Origin: Corticium candelabrum
Lineage: Eukaryota > Porifera > Homoscleromorpha > Homosclerophorida > Plakinidae
Assembly: GCF_963422355.1 (NCBI RefSeq)
Contig: NC_085093.1
Location: forward strand, 6,066,325-6,130,324
Direction: 5' to 3'
DNA length: 64,000 nt
How positions within the stretch are numbered: the stretch's first letter is position 1; each line of letters begins with the position of its first letter. A program made the translations under genes and the position numbers. The notes beneath the pieces were generated by a model that was given only the letters and a program-made list of their open reading frames with translations, was not told the DNA's origin and did not search any database. Shown here one piece after another: positions 45,001 through 55,834 of the stretch.

Positions 45001-45406
45001 CGAAGAGCGTTTCACAGACCTTGGAGTTCTTGCCATGCATTACAGTGACCGTATCCCTGCCGAGGAGATCGCAAAAGCGTTTGTGCAAGAACATCCAAGG
45101 AGGATGTTTCAAGCGTCGTTATTTAGCGAAACATGAACAGCATTAAAAACCTAGCGAGCGTTTTCATAGAGAGAGAGGTGATTAGGAAACTCTTAAAGGT
45201 GATTAATTGAGCTGATTACTGGCAAGACTTGGTGTCTGTGTACGTAACTAGTTAGAGTTGAGAGACCCTATGAGCGACAACGTGCATGGAAGCGACGAGA
45301 AATTGAATGGAATGACGAAGTCACATGTCAGTACAACATGGGGCATGGGGCGTGGCAAGTTGTAACTTTCAACCCCCCCTTTCTAAAAATCCTAGATCCG
45401 CGGCTG
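42093..45406 (+). mobile_element. hAT-2: nested hAT element with 5-bp target duplication
   Basis: Left end CAGTAGCGGATCCAGA (42,093) pairs imperfectly with the right end, which reads CAGCCGCGGATCTAGG in reverse complement (ending 45,406). Both are followed inward by G/C runs. CAGAC flanks the element on both sides (42,088-42,092 and 45,407-45,411). Copy A of piggyBac has the uninterrupted 'catcagactcatcctctccc' at this point (39,756 onward), which acts as an empty site. Length about 3.3 kb. Confidence 0.92.
42411..45136 (+). CDS. hAT-2 transposase, two exons, apparently intact
   Basis: Exon 1 is only 20 bases (42,411-42,430, ATG TCC TCT GCT TTG AAA AG), followed by a 68-bp intron (gtaggc ... 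aacag) and exon 2 at 42,499-45,136. The joined frame gives about 885 residues. The long exon alone has no upstream ATG, only a GTG at 42,629, which supports the splice. Domains: a TTF-type zinc finger (RKWMEDYEWLSYS, GGICRYCILFPEH), DUF4371 core blocks FAIIADEATDPHANQEVLSL, GQAYDGAAVMSS and THCYSHCLNLS, then KTRWVERHTC, and the dimerisation block AEAERSFSLMRRIKTYARS. The D, D and E positions are all kept. No stop or shift was found, so it may still be active. Confidence 0.87.
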
Positions 45407-46771
45407 CAGACTTATCCTCTCCCGGTGAAGCCGGTTACGTCGTCGACTTTGACGTTTATGTAGGCTCCCAGAGCGTTCCAGAAGAGGACCTCACTCAACG
45501 GGTAGTATTAGAGCTGCTGGAGCCTCCTGTCAGCAGCAATCTTCCATTGCCTGTCCTTGGGCTGGATTACCATCTTTATGTAGACGACTACTACACTTCC
45601 GGTATGGATTATATTTTGAGTGCATTGATGTAGTAGGCATTGTGTGTTTCCTCGTAGGTAAACTATTTCGCCAGCTCAGGGACAAAGAAATATATGCTGC
45701 TGAAATAATGCGCCGAGGACGCTCCGGTTTACCACCACAAATTGGTGGACCAATCTTGAAAAAGGAGGACAAAGGCAGTTGGCGTTGGACACGTGACGGC
45801 GACCGTCTGTACCTAGTCTGGGTAGACAACAGTCTCCCCGTCTTTTGCTCGACCCTGGACCAAGGGTCGAGCAAGAACCGGACAGTCAAGAGAAAGGGTA
45901 AGGGGACTGGTAAGTAGCTTGAGAATTTAGCTGTTTAGTAAATTGAATTACTTAACTTTGAATTTAGGAAAGGCAAGGGAATTTCCTTGTCCACCTGTCG
46001 TCCCAGACTACAATAGGTACATGGGTGGAGTCGACATCTTTGACAAGATGGCAGGTGCCTATCAGGTCTTGAGGAAGGTCTTCTGTTGGCCAATCGTCTG
46101 TTTTTACATCTTCCTCGAGACAGCGGCAATAAATTCATGGCACTTGTACAAACTTACTACCAATCCAACAGTAAGTATCATAGGTATGAATTCTCTACCT
46201 ATACACAGTATAGCTAGTTATTCATGTTGTAGATGAAACATCTTGACTATCAAGAACTTCTGGTCAAAGAACTGGTTGCTGCCGAACAGGAAGCTCAACG
46301 ACATCGTTCCAACAGAGGTGGTCGACCACAAGTTCCAGTCGCTGCCTCTGCGGCTTCCTATATTATCCCGATGCACTACACTCCTATGTTTCATAAGCAC
46401 TCTGCGCGCCCGTGGAGGCAGATGCATGCTGTGTTCAGTAGTAATGCTTCTTAAACCTGTATTTATTTAGTTGTATATATTCTTATTGTCAAAGCAAGAA
46501 GGCAGAAGGGCGGGGTTATTGCAGGGAGTGTGGTGTATTTCTCTGTTTGCGTCCAGGCCATAACTGTTTTAATTAAACTTTACCACAGCCGAACAAATAA
46601 AGTAGCTATTGAATGTAGAGAGTTTGCGGTCGCTAAAAAGGCCATTAAGCCAGATTTCATGTGTTTTGTTGTAGATGTTGGTGAAGATGATAATATATAC
46701 CGTAGTTCATAATATAGGTGTACAGTTCATAATTGTACATATGCATGTATGAGAGTGGCCAAAATGGCTGC

Positions 46772-46801
46772 TACGCTGGCACCACCCAAAAAATTCTGGA
46801 T
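46772..46801. repeat. Orphan hAT-like right terminus
   Basis: The sequence ends 'aattctggatccgtcactg'; its reverse complement starts CAGTGACGGATCCAGA, very like the hAT-2 left end. It marks the point where copy B of piggyBac stops and duplicated segment D begins. No left partner was assigned. Confidence 0.5.
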
Positions 46802-46811
46802 CCGTCACTGA

Positions 46812-48105
46812 GCAGTTCTTGACCATCTCTGGAACGAGACTGCGCGCCAATATCGGAAGGTAAGAAGACTTGACTCACAACTTGCCACTCAAAATGGCGG
46901 CGGCGGTAGCGAATCACGTGGCTTGGTAACTTATGGGAGACTACATCTACTCCAAAACACAACACAACTGGGGTATATACAAGGTTTTACAAGTCCAAAC
47001 TTGCTATTCCAAGCTTAAGACTAGCAACAAATACCAACGGAGGCCAAAACTTTAGTCTTTCGTTAGAAGACCAGCTTCGGCTAGGGATTGGGTTCTTCTA
47101 ACACGTCGATGCCCCCGCCCTCAAAACGTTATATTTACATCTACTTAACCCATTATCAAACGCTCAAACTATTCAGAAACGTCTCCCAACGGCAACCCTG
47201 GTGAGACGATCGTGCAGCGGCGGCGGCCATGACACATGTCGCAAATACCCCGGATAAACCAACTACTTCCCGGATAAGCCAACTACTTTCTGGATCTGAA
47301 TACAAACCTTACATAGGGGACCAGCTGTTCTAATCTGCTAAAGTTCCTACAAAGAATCGTTGCTCTATTTATTGTACGTGCGGCTAGGAACAGAGACAGT
47401 TCTTTGTAGCGCACGTTACCGCACGTGCCGCACGTGTGCATGTTACTAAAATGCTCGTGCCTTACTGCGAAATATACGGGCTTCATTAGCGAAAACGCAC
47501 TAAACATTATGTCAGAAAAAGTCTGGTGTCTAGAAGATGGCTGTTCGTTCCAATGCGCACGAGTCGCACAGTTGAGAATGCATCGAGAACGAATGCATTG
47601 TTTCACTATAAAACAAAAATGTTTACTTTCCCAGATTTTACAAGTACAGTCATTTTTAAATGGTTCAAAATTAATGAAGCTGAATCAGATTTAAACAACC
47701 TGAATGTGTGCGCATGAAAGTTTGTTGTATGTACATACATGCATATTAATAAAATCAGTTATTTATTAATTTGTTTATTTATTTACATATTTGTTTATTT
47801 ACTTGTTTATTTATCTATTCATTCATTGATTCAATTATTTTACTTATGTCAAAAGCACTTCCATCACAATAAAATCTAGCTATAATACAGAGTTCCAAGC
47901 TGCAGTAGCCTGTCAGACAGTTCTAATGACATTCAATTCCAAAAAACCGCGAAGTTGGCATGTTACCTGGCTTAGTTGACGTTTTTACTACAATGCTGAT
48001 AATTTTGTCACAAATTATGTCAGAGTTGTCCTACTGCAAGCATACTGCCAACTGGATTGCTGAGGTTCTCTTGAATAAGTTAGAGGGCATATTAATCACA
48101 TTCAT
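46812..48105. repeat. Duplicated segment D, copy B (uninterrupted)
   Basis: Colinear with 5,325-6,141 plus 9,094-9,555. It has no Harbinger element: at 47,625-47,640 it reads 'tttactttcccagattttaca', where copy A reads 'cactttctaa', the element, then 'taagattttaca'. It thus shows the state before insertion. Confidence 0.85.
47509..47694 (+). CDS. Zinc-finger-like ORF of segment D
   Basis: Starts MSEKVWCLEDGCSFQCARVA and continues QLRMHRERMH, with Cys and His spaced as in a degenerate C2H2 finger. Ends at 47,694 after a hydrophobic-basic tail. The start and Cys pattern are conserved in copy A (6,014), while downstream text differs, so only the leader may be under constraint. Function unknown. 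Confidence 0.35.
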   Translation: MSEKVWCLEDGCSFQCARVAQLRMHRERMHCFTIKQKCLLSQILQVQSFLNGSKLMKLNQI

Positions 48106-48190
48106 TCATTCATTCGTTTACTTATGTATTCATTAATTTCAATATTTATGTATTTTTTATTTTTATTTATTTATTTATTTATTTATTTAT
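47760..48190. repeat. TTTA/TATT-rich low-complexity tracts and a retroelement-tail fragment
   Basis: Two AT-rich tracts (47,760-47,835 and 48,110-48,190) flank a minus-strand fragment (about 47,930-48,070) related to the retroelement tail at 9,373-9,560. No intact coding sequence. Confidence 0.55.
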
Positions 48191-48371
48191 GTAATAAAAG
48201 TACATTCTCAGTGACAATAAATAGCCTTTTAAGTAATAACAATGTAAATGTTGTTGCAAAGCGCATTCTCTGTGGTGTTGTGTTAAATAAACCATGTGTA
48301 GTAAACTGAATCCGTGTTTCACTCCATAATCTCAAATAGTACATGGTGACAGGACTTGGATTTGATATCCA

Positions 48372-49290
48372 TGGCTACTAATTCTTTATTTCCGATGCCA
48401 AAACCATTTAATTTCTCCCACGCGAAAGAATGAGTGTGGTGGAGTAAAAGGTTTGAGCGATATCGCGAAATGACTGGACTGAGCGACAACAGCAAAGCTC
48501 TCCAAGTTAGTTTACCTAATGGGTGAACAAGCTGATGACATATTGACATTCCTAGCACTGATGGAAGAAGAGACAAAGAGCTATCTGACGGTGAAAAAGA
48601 AATTCGTGTCTCACTATAATTATCAAGAAACGTAATATAATTTAGGAAAGAGCCCGATTCAATGTGCGCCATCAAGAAGAAGGTGAGCCGCTAGATGTTT
48701 TCATAACATCGCGTTATAGCCTTGCTGACTATTGCCAGTTTGGTGCATAACATGACCACCTGATCCGGCACCATATAGTCATTGACATACGGGATGTTCG
48801 CTTGTCTGAAAAGTTACAGTTGGACCAGCAACTTACCCTCGAGAAAGCCATAACGTCAGTAAGACAATTTGAACTGATGAAAGAACATCAGAAGACACTG
48901 CGTAGCAAAGCTCCACTAAATGTCATGAGTCAACCCGAGAGAGAGGTTGAACCAGTAGACCAGACCAAAAAAAGACAACCTACGAAGTACACACACCACT
49001 CACCCCAAGACAAATTCCGCTGAGGTGAGACGTGGATCTGGATCTAAGGAATCCTGTTGTCGACGCGGACGCTCATCTGCACACGATAGAGCCAACTGTC
49101 CAGCACGTGAGGCAAAATGTTCTAAGTGTCGTAAAGTAGGACATAATGCTGCAGTTTGTCGTAGTAAGGCAGTCAGTGTAGTAGATGAGTCAAATTCAGA
49201 GGACGGTCTTCTCCTCGGAGTACTAAACGCACCGAACAGTCAGTCATGGACAGTTACACTTTCATGGACAACCATCTGTTGACGTTCAAG
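48372..49290 (+). pseudogene. Gypsy gag with zinc knuckle
   Basis: Gag opens ATNSLFPMPKPFNFSHAKE, then a stop, FERYREMTGLSDN, and the helical region LSEKLQLDQQLTLEKAITSV (48,802 onward). An intact CCHC knuckle follows near 49,110: CSKCRKVGHNAAVC (C-x2-C-x4-H-x4-C). Several stops lie between 48,430 and 48,800. Confidence 0.78.
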
Positions 49291-51673
49291 ATAGACACGA
49301 AAGTGAACGGGACTGTAGTATCGACTTCATGGTTTGCTACATACAGCAAGAGGACTCTGCACCAGTCAGACAAAACACTAAGGGGTCCTACCAGAACACC
49401 TTGGAGGTCCAAGGATATGTCGAGTGTTGTTCAGGTAAGGAAGACAAAACCATTAGAGAGAAAGTCTACGTTGTAAGGAAACTAGGACAACCACTACTAG
49501 GCAGACCGGCAATCGAACGACTTAAGCTACTAAGCAGGGTCGACTTTGTGGTTACCAACACAGAAACAGGTCGAATACCAATGGAGACGCAATACCAAGA
49601 TGTTTTTCAGAAGTCTTGGGACATTTCAAGAGGAGTACCACATACGTCTGAAAGAAGACACGGTTCCTTTCGCAGTGAGTACACCACGCAGAATGACAAT
49701 GCCTTTATTCCTAAAAGTTAAGGAAGAACTTTTACTGGTGGAGTCAAGAAGAGTTATTTCCAAAGTGGACAACCCACGGATTGATGTGCGCCTATTGTAG
49801 TTGTGCCCAAACCAAACCGGAGAGTACGCATTTGCGTTGACTTGCAAAGGTTGAATGCCTCTGTAAAGAGAGAACGACATATTCTTTCGTCCGTGAAAGA
49901 AACTTTGGCACAACTCAGAGACACCCGGCTCTTCAGTAAACTCGACGCGAACTCAGGTTTCTGGCAAGTACCGTTATCCCAAGACTCGTCTCTATTTACA
50001 ACATTCATTACGCCGTTTGGAAGATACAAATTCCACCGACTACCCTTTGGCATTACCTCTGCGCCAGAAAATTTCTAACGAAAAATGTCAAGACTTTTGG
50101 AGAGATTAGACCAACTTGTCTGGCATATGACGACATCTTGGTCTTTAGATGGAACCAAGATGAACATGGCAATGCATACGAAAAGTCCTAGATTAAATTC
50201 AAAAAGCTGAAATAACTCTCAACAAAGAGAATTGGATGTACTAAGTAACTTCGTCTAAATTCCTGAGACAGATTGTAGGAAATTGGGTTACTCGACCTGA
50301 TCCAGAAGAAAAGGAAGGTAATATTGGAACTGTCTCCACTAACCAACGTTCCAGAAATGAGAAGAGTCCTTGGAATGGTGAATCAGCAGACGAAATTTAT
50401 TGAGATGCTGGCGGAGAAGACAGAACCGCTCCGTTCACTACTGCAGCAGCACAGCCAATGGATATGGGGCCCACAGCAACAATCTGCATTTGAGCTGATT
50501 AAGAGAAAAATTACACAAGCTCCTGTTATAGCAATGTATGACGTAGGCCGGGACAGCATCTTGTCAGCAGACGCCTCATTATTTGGCCTCGGAGCAGTGT
50601 TAAAACAGAAGCAACCAAGCGGAGAGTACAAAGCAGTAGCTTCTGCCTCCAAATCATTGACAGAAACCGAGAGACGTTATGCCCAGATCGAAAAAGAGTG
50701 ACCCTCTGTCATTTGGGCAACGGAGAAGTTTCAAACTTATTTACTCGGAAGTGACTTCACGATTTTAACGGACCACAAACATTTGGTGCCGCTTTTGGGT
50801 ACCAAAAGTCTCTGTGATCTCCCGCCACGGATTCATAGGTTTCGCATGCGACTTCTACAATTTTCCTATAAAATTTGCCACATCCCAGCAAAGAATCTGA
50901 TAGCAGCCGAAGCACTGTCAAGACTACCGACTTTTACTCCAGATAAAGTAGACGAAGTATTTTAAGATAAAATTGAGTGCCACAAGTCTGCATTCTCAAA
51001 CACGTTGTACGCATCTTAGAAAAAACTGCAAGCAATTAAGACTCGGCAAGACAAAGATATACTCATTGCAAAAGTAAGAGTTCGTATTGGCAAACTGGCT
51101 AAAACAGCACACTCTGCAAGGAGAACTTTACCGGAACCTCAAACATGAGTTAGTTGTTCATGACGGTCTACTTCTTTGCGGCTCAAGAATTGTCATTCCG
51201 TCGGCTTTGCGAAGAGAAGTCTTGACACAAATTCACAAGGCCATCAAGGGATCACATAGTGTCGAAAAAGAGCCAGACAAGCCGTCTGGTGGCTAAATAT
51301 CGGTGCACAGATTGAAAATCTACTTGCTACTTGTATAACTTATTCCCGACGGAAAACATCCAGCAGAACTACTGACTTCTACAGCATTGCCGTCGCTTCC
51401 ACGGCCAACACTAGCTATAGATCTCTTCGAATGGAGAAGTCAGTCATACCTTCTTGTGATCGATTACTATTCTCGCTTTATCGAGGTTGCATCGCCTTCC
51501 ATACTATCTCCTGGAACGAGAGTTTGGGTTCCCGACCAGCATCGGTATGGGACATTCGTTTCAGTAGCCAATCCACGGTCTTATGTGATTCAGACACCAA
51601 CCCGACAAATAAGAAAAACAGAAGAAGCGTGAATCTAAAAGACCTTTTTAGACCGAAACTCAGTCGTCTTTGA
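49246..51673 (+). pseudogene. Gypsy pol: protease, reverse transcriptase, RNase H, truncated integrase
   Basis: In the protease block the catalytic DTG reads DTK (LLTFKIDTKVNG). Reverse transcriptase: RVRICVDLQRLNASV, SKLDANSGFWQVPLS and FGRYKFHRLPFGITSAPENF; the catalytic box is shortened to AYDDILVF. RNase H: GRDSILSADASLFGLGAVLK, TILTDHKHLVPLL and AAEALSRLP. The integrase zinc block is decayed. The core starts SYLLVIDYYSRFIEVASPS and then jumps directly to tail text PGTRVWVPDQHRYGTF, so the region with the second Asp and the Glu is deleted. The element cannot move by itself. Confidence 0.82.
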
Positions 51674-51883
51674 CCTCGCCGGGTAAACCTCAAGAAGTAC
51701 TGACACAGGAAACTTCTTCAGCAAACGACCAACTACTACTTGGAGAGGAAGAAATACGACGATCAGACTTTTAAAGTAGTCAAGAGACCCGCTGGTGATT
51801 GTGTACCTCGTGAGGGTTATTTTGTTACGCGTTCTCGTAAAGTAAGACGTCCACAGCAGAAGCTAAACCTCGAGAAGGGGAGA

Positions 51884-52009
51884 TGTAGCAGTAGCACTTA
51901 TATACGGGTTAGTATGTTGTTGCAAACCGCATGCTCTGTTGTGTTGTGTTGAATAAACCACGTGTAGTAAACTGCATTCGTGTCTCGCTCTATAATCTCA
52001 AATAGTACA
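51884..52009. repeat. 3' LTR of the 48-52 kb Gypsy element
   Basis: Starts TGTAGCAG after a purine tract and ends AATAGTACA, giving the TG...CA termini. It contains 'gaataaacc', a possible polyadenylation signal context, which is also present in the 5' LTR remnant (aaataaacc). Confidence 0.8.
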
Positions 52010-52019
52010 CTTTAAACAC

Positions 52020-52620
52020 TTACTCCTGTAATAGAACTGAAGCTGCCAAGGTTCTGGCAAATGCCAAAACAAGGCTTTCCTTGCACTGCCCAATTGGTGC
52101 ATTTGTAGACAATGCAACGGGCCAAGCATCTGCTACATACTGGCAATGCCACTGCAAACACGACAAGGCTCTCGCGCACCTAACACTCCCAAAGACAGAC
52201 TGCCAAATTATAGCTGGTAAGATCCAAAATGGAGTGACATTCAACAGAATAATCAAAGAAATTTGAGATACCGTCAGCAGCACTAACAAGAGATGACTGA
52301 TTGAAGGAAAACATCTGATTGCTCGAAAAGACATCAGCAACATCCCACGTTTATTTGGACTGAGACGGTTCAAAAGGCACTCTGACAATGCCACGAGTCT
52401 AGTCATACTGATGAAAGACTCCAGTTGTCCAGATAAAAACGCATCAAGCTTCCTTTATTTTGCAAATTTTATAGGCAGTCAGCTGGCAACAATCTCATAA
52501 AGACGACTTTCTTTTAGTCAATCAAAAAATGTTACAAATGGAGGTCATGCAAGCGTTTGCTGAAGAAATAGTTGTTTATAAGGATGCCACTCAAACGTAC
52601 CAACAAGCAATAGCATCTTT
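52020..52620 (+). pseudogene. Mutator-type (SWIM-containing family) transposase fragment
   Basis: Distinct from the copies at 31-34 kb. Blocks: KHDKALAHLTLPKTDCQIIA, IQNGVTFNRIIKEI, LIARKDISNIPRLFGL, SDNATSLVIL, DDFLLVNQKMLQMEVMQAF and VVYKDATQTYQQA. In animal Mutator-type proteins this order (LAHLRLS, ..IR..., RKD..NI, NDA.SV, DDFLL.IQ, V.MDATHGTN) is standard. The catalytic DATHGT block reads DATQTY. Stops occur near 52,264 and 52,498. Only the N-terminal half is present. Confidence 0.62.
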
Positions 52621-54516
52621 GAAAATTTAATATTTGCCAATACAACTGCAGTACAAAAGGAGAAGTGCGCCCAAGTTAATAGCAAATGAGAACACACATC
52701 TTGATCAACAGGGGAACGAGCAAACACGTTATCTTTTCTGTAAAAAAGGGACTAAATATCTAAGTAATCAGTTGTTTCCTCGTAAATTATCCAAGCAAAG
52801 AGATCAACTATAGCGAAGACGCTGAAGCTGAGACGACAACCTTTGTGTAGAAATCTAGATACCCATATCAACAGTCCGTCATCGATGTTGAAAATTATGA
52901 GCTATTATAAAAATGCTTTGCCTATGCGAAACACAGACTCACTCCCACAGACCTTGTAGCAATCAATTAAATAAAGCCTACCTAAATTTCAGACATCATC
53001 TCGCATTCCAAAGCCAGTGAGGCCTGTGACACCAGCCTGCCATTCTTCACGCAATTTCTCAAGAAAGAAAAGCAGTCATCTGAAGAAATGTTATTATTTT
53101 GGCGTGAGACAGCGTATAACCGCTGCAACTACATAAGTAGAGTAACAACCGCTGCAACTACATAAGTAGAGTACCAACCGCTGCAACTAGAAGGAGCAAC
53201 AGAGCATTCAAAGAAAGCGACAAGTCATTCTGTCACCTTCTTCCACAAGCGTGACCACTTCAGGTTACTTATTGCACTCACCACAAGCATGTAACACTTC
53301 ATTATCGCAATTGAGTAATAGAACTGTTGCTAGCATTGCAATATTGGAAATTATGACAACAGCCTCCCAAATGTTGCCTAGGTCGTGGAATTGTGAATGG
53401 ATGATTGTGGCAAGTTTTACAATTCTATTGCATTAATGGGCACTGGCGGATACTTACACTACTTGCATCATGAGGAACGAACTTTGATTAGAGACCCTGA
53501 AGACAACGACAATCACAAGCCGGCTCAACATTTTCGAACATAAAATCGTATACAATAGAATACAAAAATAATCCGACACGAAATTTTAAAACTAGTGCCG
53601 TACACGAGAAAATAAAAATCGAGACGTCCTCAATAATGCGGAAAGCGAACAACAACACGGACTTCGCGTTGAATGATCGAACAAGCAGACATCCACACCG
53701 ACAAGACTAAACATCTCTCATGGAGACGAAGCCAGCGCAGGTCATGTTGATGAAAGGAAAGATATCATCGAGTCACTGGAGCTACAGTAGAACGCACAGC
53801 CACCCAATGAATTTCAATATCGAATGAAATTACTCCCAGAGCGTAGAAAAGACACTAGCCGACATCGAACCGATTACACGGTCGACGGAACAGAAGGAGC
53901 TTGAGCCACGAGTGGACAACAAAAGCGATGGAGAAATAGCAAACTCTTCAATGAACGCCATAGAAAAGACAGGAATCGGAGGATTTAAGTTGAAGCAGCT
54001 AGGCACACGGGATGTGACATGAGGTGGCACGTGATAATCTACTGGTGTGGAGGAGGTGACCCTAACAGTTAAGTCTAAATCTAACTCCTAACTCTTTTGA
54101 ATTCTTTTCTCTGGATCAAAGGCGAAGACAGACGCTCGATGTTACCGTACGTCTCCCGACACAAGATGGTGGTGTCCGCTAGAACCCAAGACAACACAAG
54201 TACACCTTTAGTATAAACACAACACCGACGCTCACCATGTGCGGATGACAAACATGACCTCAGGATGGATCCGAAAAAACAGACAAGACCTCTCACACGG
54301 CATCGCCTAAACATGGCAGGTATAGACTCTTGATTCCCCAAAAAATATTAATACAACACTTCCAGATAGTAACATGTCCGAAATATAATAGTAGAGAAGA
54401 AACAATTCTATAATACTGCCTATGACTCTCTAGTGTTGCCACAATTACCAAAACTCGCTAAAAATATCATCATTTTAAAAGGTTTTGAAAACCTAAACAT
54501 CTAACTCCGTGTTTAA
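52621..54516. other. No recognised gene; short tandem repeat
   Basis: A 29-bp unit (aaccgctgcaactacataag...) is repeated about 2.6 times at 53,118-53,195. The rest is anonymous, rich in 'acaac' words, with no convincing ORF or terminal repeats. Confidence 0.45.
53118..53195. repeat. 29-bp tandem repeat, about 2.6 units
   Basis: Units start at 53,118, 53,147 and 53,176, each beginning AACCGCTGCAACTA; the first two are identical except for the last bases. Confidence 0.85.
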
Positions 54517-54728
54517 GGCCGCGGCCACACTACGTTGTGGTTGGCGTCCGCATTTACGTTTGATGCGGTCACACCATATCATTTTGCACGTTTACGCTTA
54601 GATAACACAACCGCGTACGTAAATGCGGATACGTACAAGAAATTCGCGTTTGCGTGTATTAGTATTCGCATTTCCTTTGTTCTCCAGCTATTCTTTGTTC
54701 CTCTGGCTCTCACTCCGTTCTCTTTTCG

Positions 54729-55672
54729 ATGGCAGACAGGCGAAGTAAAAAATCAAGGAAATCGGAGGTCAGTTGGCCTCTGGAAGCGGAATGCCGTCTC
54801 AATGAAGTTTGGAATGAGATAATCAGTCAATACAATAGCAAGATGGTTTCAATAAAGCCATATAAACTAAAGCAACCGTTGAATTGCACGTGTACATTGA
54901 GAAAGACCTTGGTCTTCGTCCGTACAAGGGATGACGTACACAATAAAATAGTCAATATACTTCAGAAAGCAAAACGCTTTTATGTAACATATAAGAAAGG
55001 AGATGCAGACAAAGAGGCATACGGTAACATCATTGGTGTTGATGTTGATGCAGTTGTCCTAGAGTGGCAAAAACTTCTCCGTGTTCTTTAAACTATTTAA
55101 AGACCACCCGTCACTAGGGCCTGGAAATGCTGATGATTCTGCTTTTATTGAAGAAGATCCCCAGCTGTGTCACATCAGGTAGATATCACCACTTCTCCAC
55201 AACAGACTACTGCTGCAACTTTGTCAATTACTAAAATAGTAAAAGATGAAAATGATGATAATAACGATGAAGAGAAGGATACAGATCACGATAAAGACGA
55301 TGACTGCCAAATAAGCGACAGAGACGAAGCTCCTCAATCAAAGAGGAAGAAAGAAGGCAAGAGACACCGTCAAGCAAACCAAAGGCAAAGGTAGAAAAGA
55401 GTGTCTAAGAGTGCAATCATCACCACAAGACACGCCTGAATCTTGGCACCTTCTTATGGAAGAAAGTCAGAAAAAACAGAAGAAGCATGAAGAGACAATG
55501 ATGATCCGTTGGCAGGAGCATGAAGAGAAAAAGACAGAGAACGCAGTCAATTGAAGAAGATGTGAAGATAAGATTGGAGCAACAGAGACAGGAATTCCAA
55601 ACCAATATGGTACTAAAGCACAACTGTCTCAAGCAGAACTACTCAAGCGCTTGTTTGAGGACTCCAAGTAGA
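54729..55672 (+). pseudogene. Harbinger-2 Myb/SANT-like partner, broken
   Basis: The ATG at 54,729 starts MADRRSKKSRKSEVSWPLEA; ECRLNEVWNEIISQYNSKM fits the first part of a SANT-like domain and VDVDAVVLEWQKLLRVL its end. Stops follow at 55,089 and between the segments. An acidic stretch (about 55,230-55,330) and a Glu/Arg coiled-coil tail (MIRWQEHEEKK; LLKRLFEDSK, ending about 55,672) follow in other frames. The layout parallels the Harbinger-1 partner. Confidence 0.55.
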
Positions 55673-55834
55673 GTATCATGTTATGTTTAAAAGTTACTAT
55701 AAGTATAACAGTAACATATAAGTATAACAGTAACAGTTACTAACTTGATTGCTACATATTCTAGTATGTATCACTATTTTAAATAGCAATTAGACAGTTT
55801 ACTGTTCATTAATATTAAATAGAAAGTCTATGGT

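Larger units (their letters stand above)
41535..46770 (+). pseudogene. piggyBac transposase-derived gene, copy B, split by hAT-2
   Basis: Colinear with copy A: exons about 41,617-41,826, 41,881-41,956, 42,013-42,092 plus 45,407-45,601 (one exon cut by the hAT element), 45,658-45,909, 45,968-46,170, from 46,233, and a Cys block near 46,515. Motifs: KLAIDERMLRSK, GYVVDFDVYVG, HLYVDDYYTSG and PDYNRYMGGVDIFDKMAG, so all three catalytic Asp are kept. The Cys block reads YCRECGVFLCLRPGHNC. Compared with A, the first transposase exon is missing, the next acceptor AG has become AC, and DRLFKIRPVL is deleted. It could not make a full transposase even before the hAT insertion. Confidence 0.8.
48248..52009 (+). 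mobile_element. Gypsy (Ty3) LTR retrotransposon, degenerate
   Basis: The ends of both LTRs match (gtagtaaactg ... ataatctcaaatagtaca at 48,298-48,343 and 51,964-52,009). A PBS-like TGGTGACAGGACTTGGAT starts immediately after at 48,344. A purine tract (agaaggggaga) precedes the 3' LTR start TGTAGCAG at 51,884. The 3' LTR is about 126 bp, short for Gypsy. The 5' LTR is truncated on its left, so no target duplication can be read. Gag and pol lie between in the right order but are broken. Confidence 0.85.

Noticed and set aside
46772..46801. This hAT-like end as the right terminus of hAT-2
   Set aside because: The end at 45,406 has the matching CAGAC duplication and the paralogous empty site, so the 46.8-kb end belongs to something else.
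53118..53195. CRISPR-like array
   Set aside because: The units are directly adjacent without spacers; it is an ordinary tandem repeat in a eukaryotic setting.
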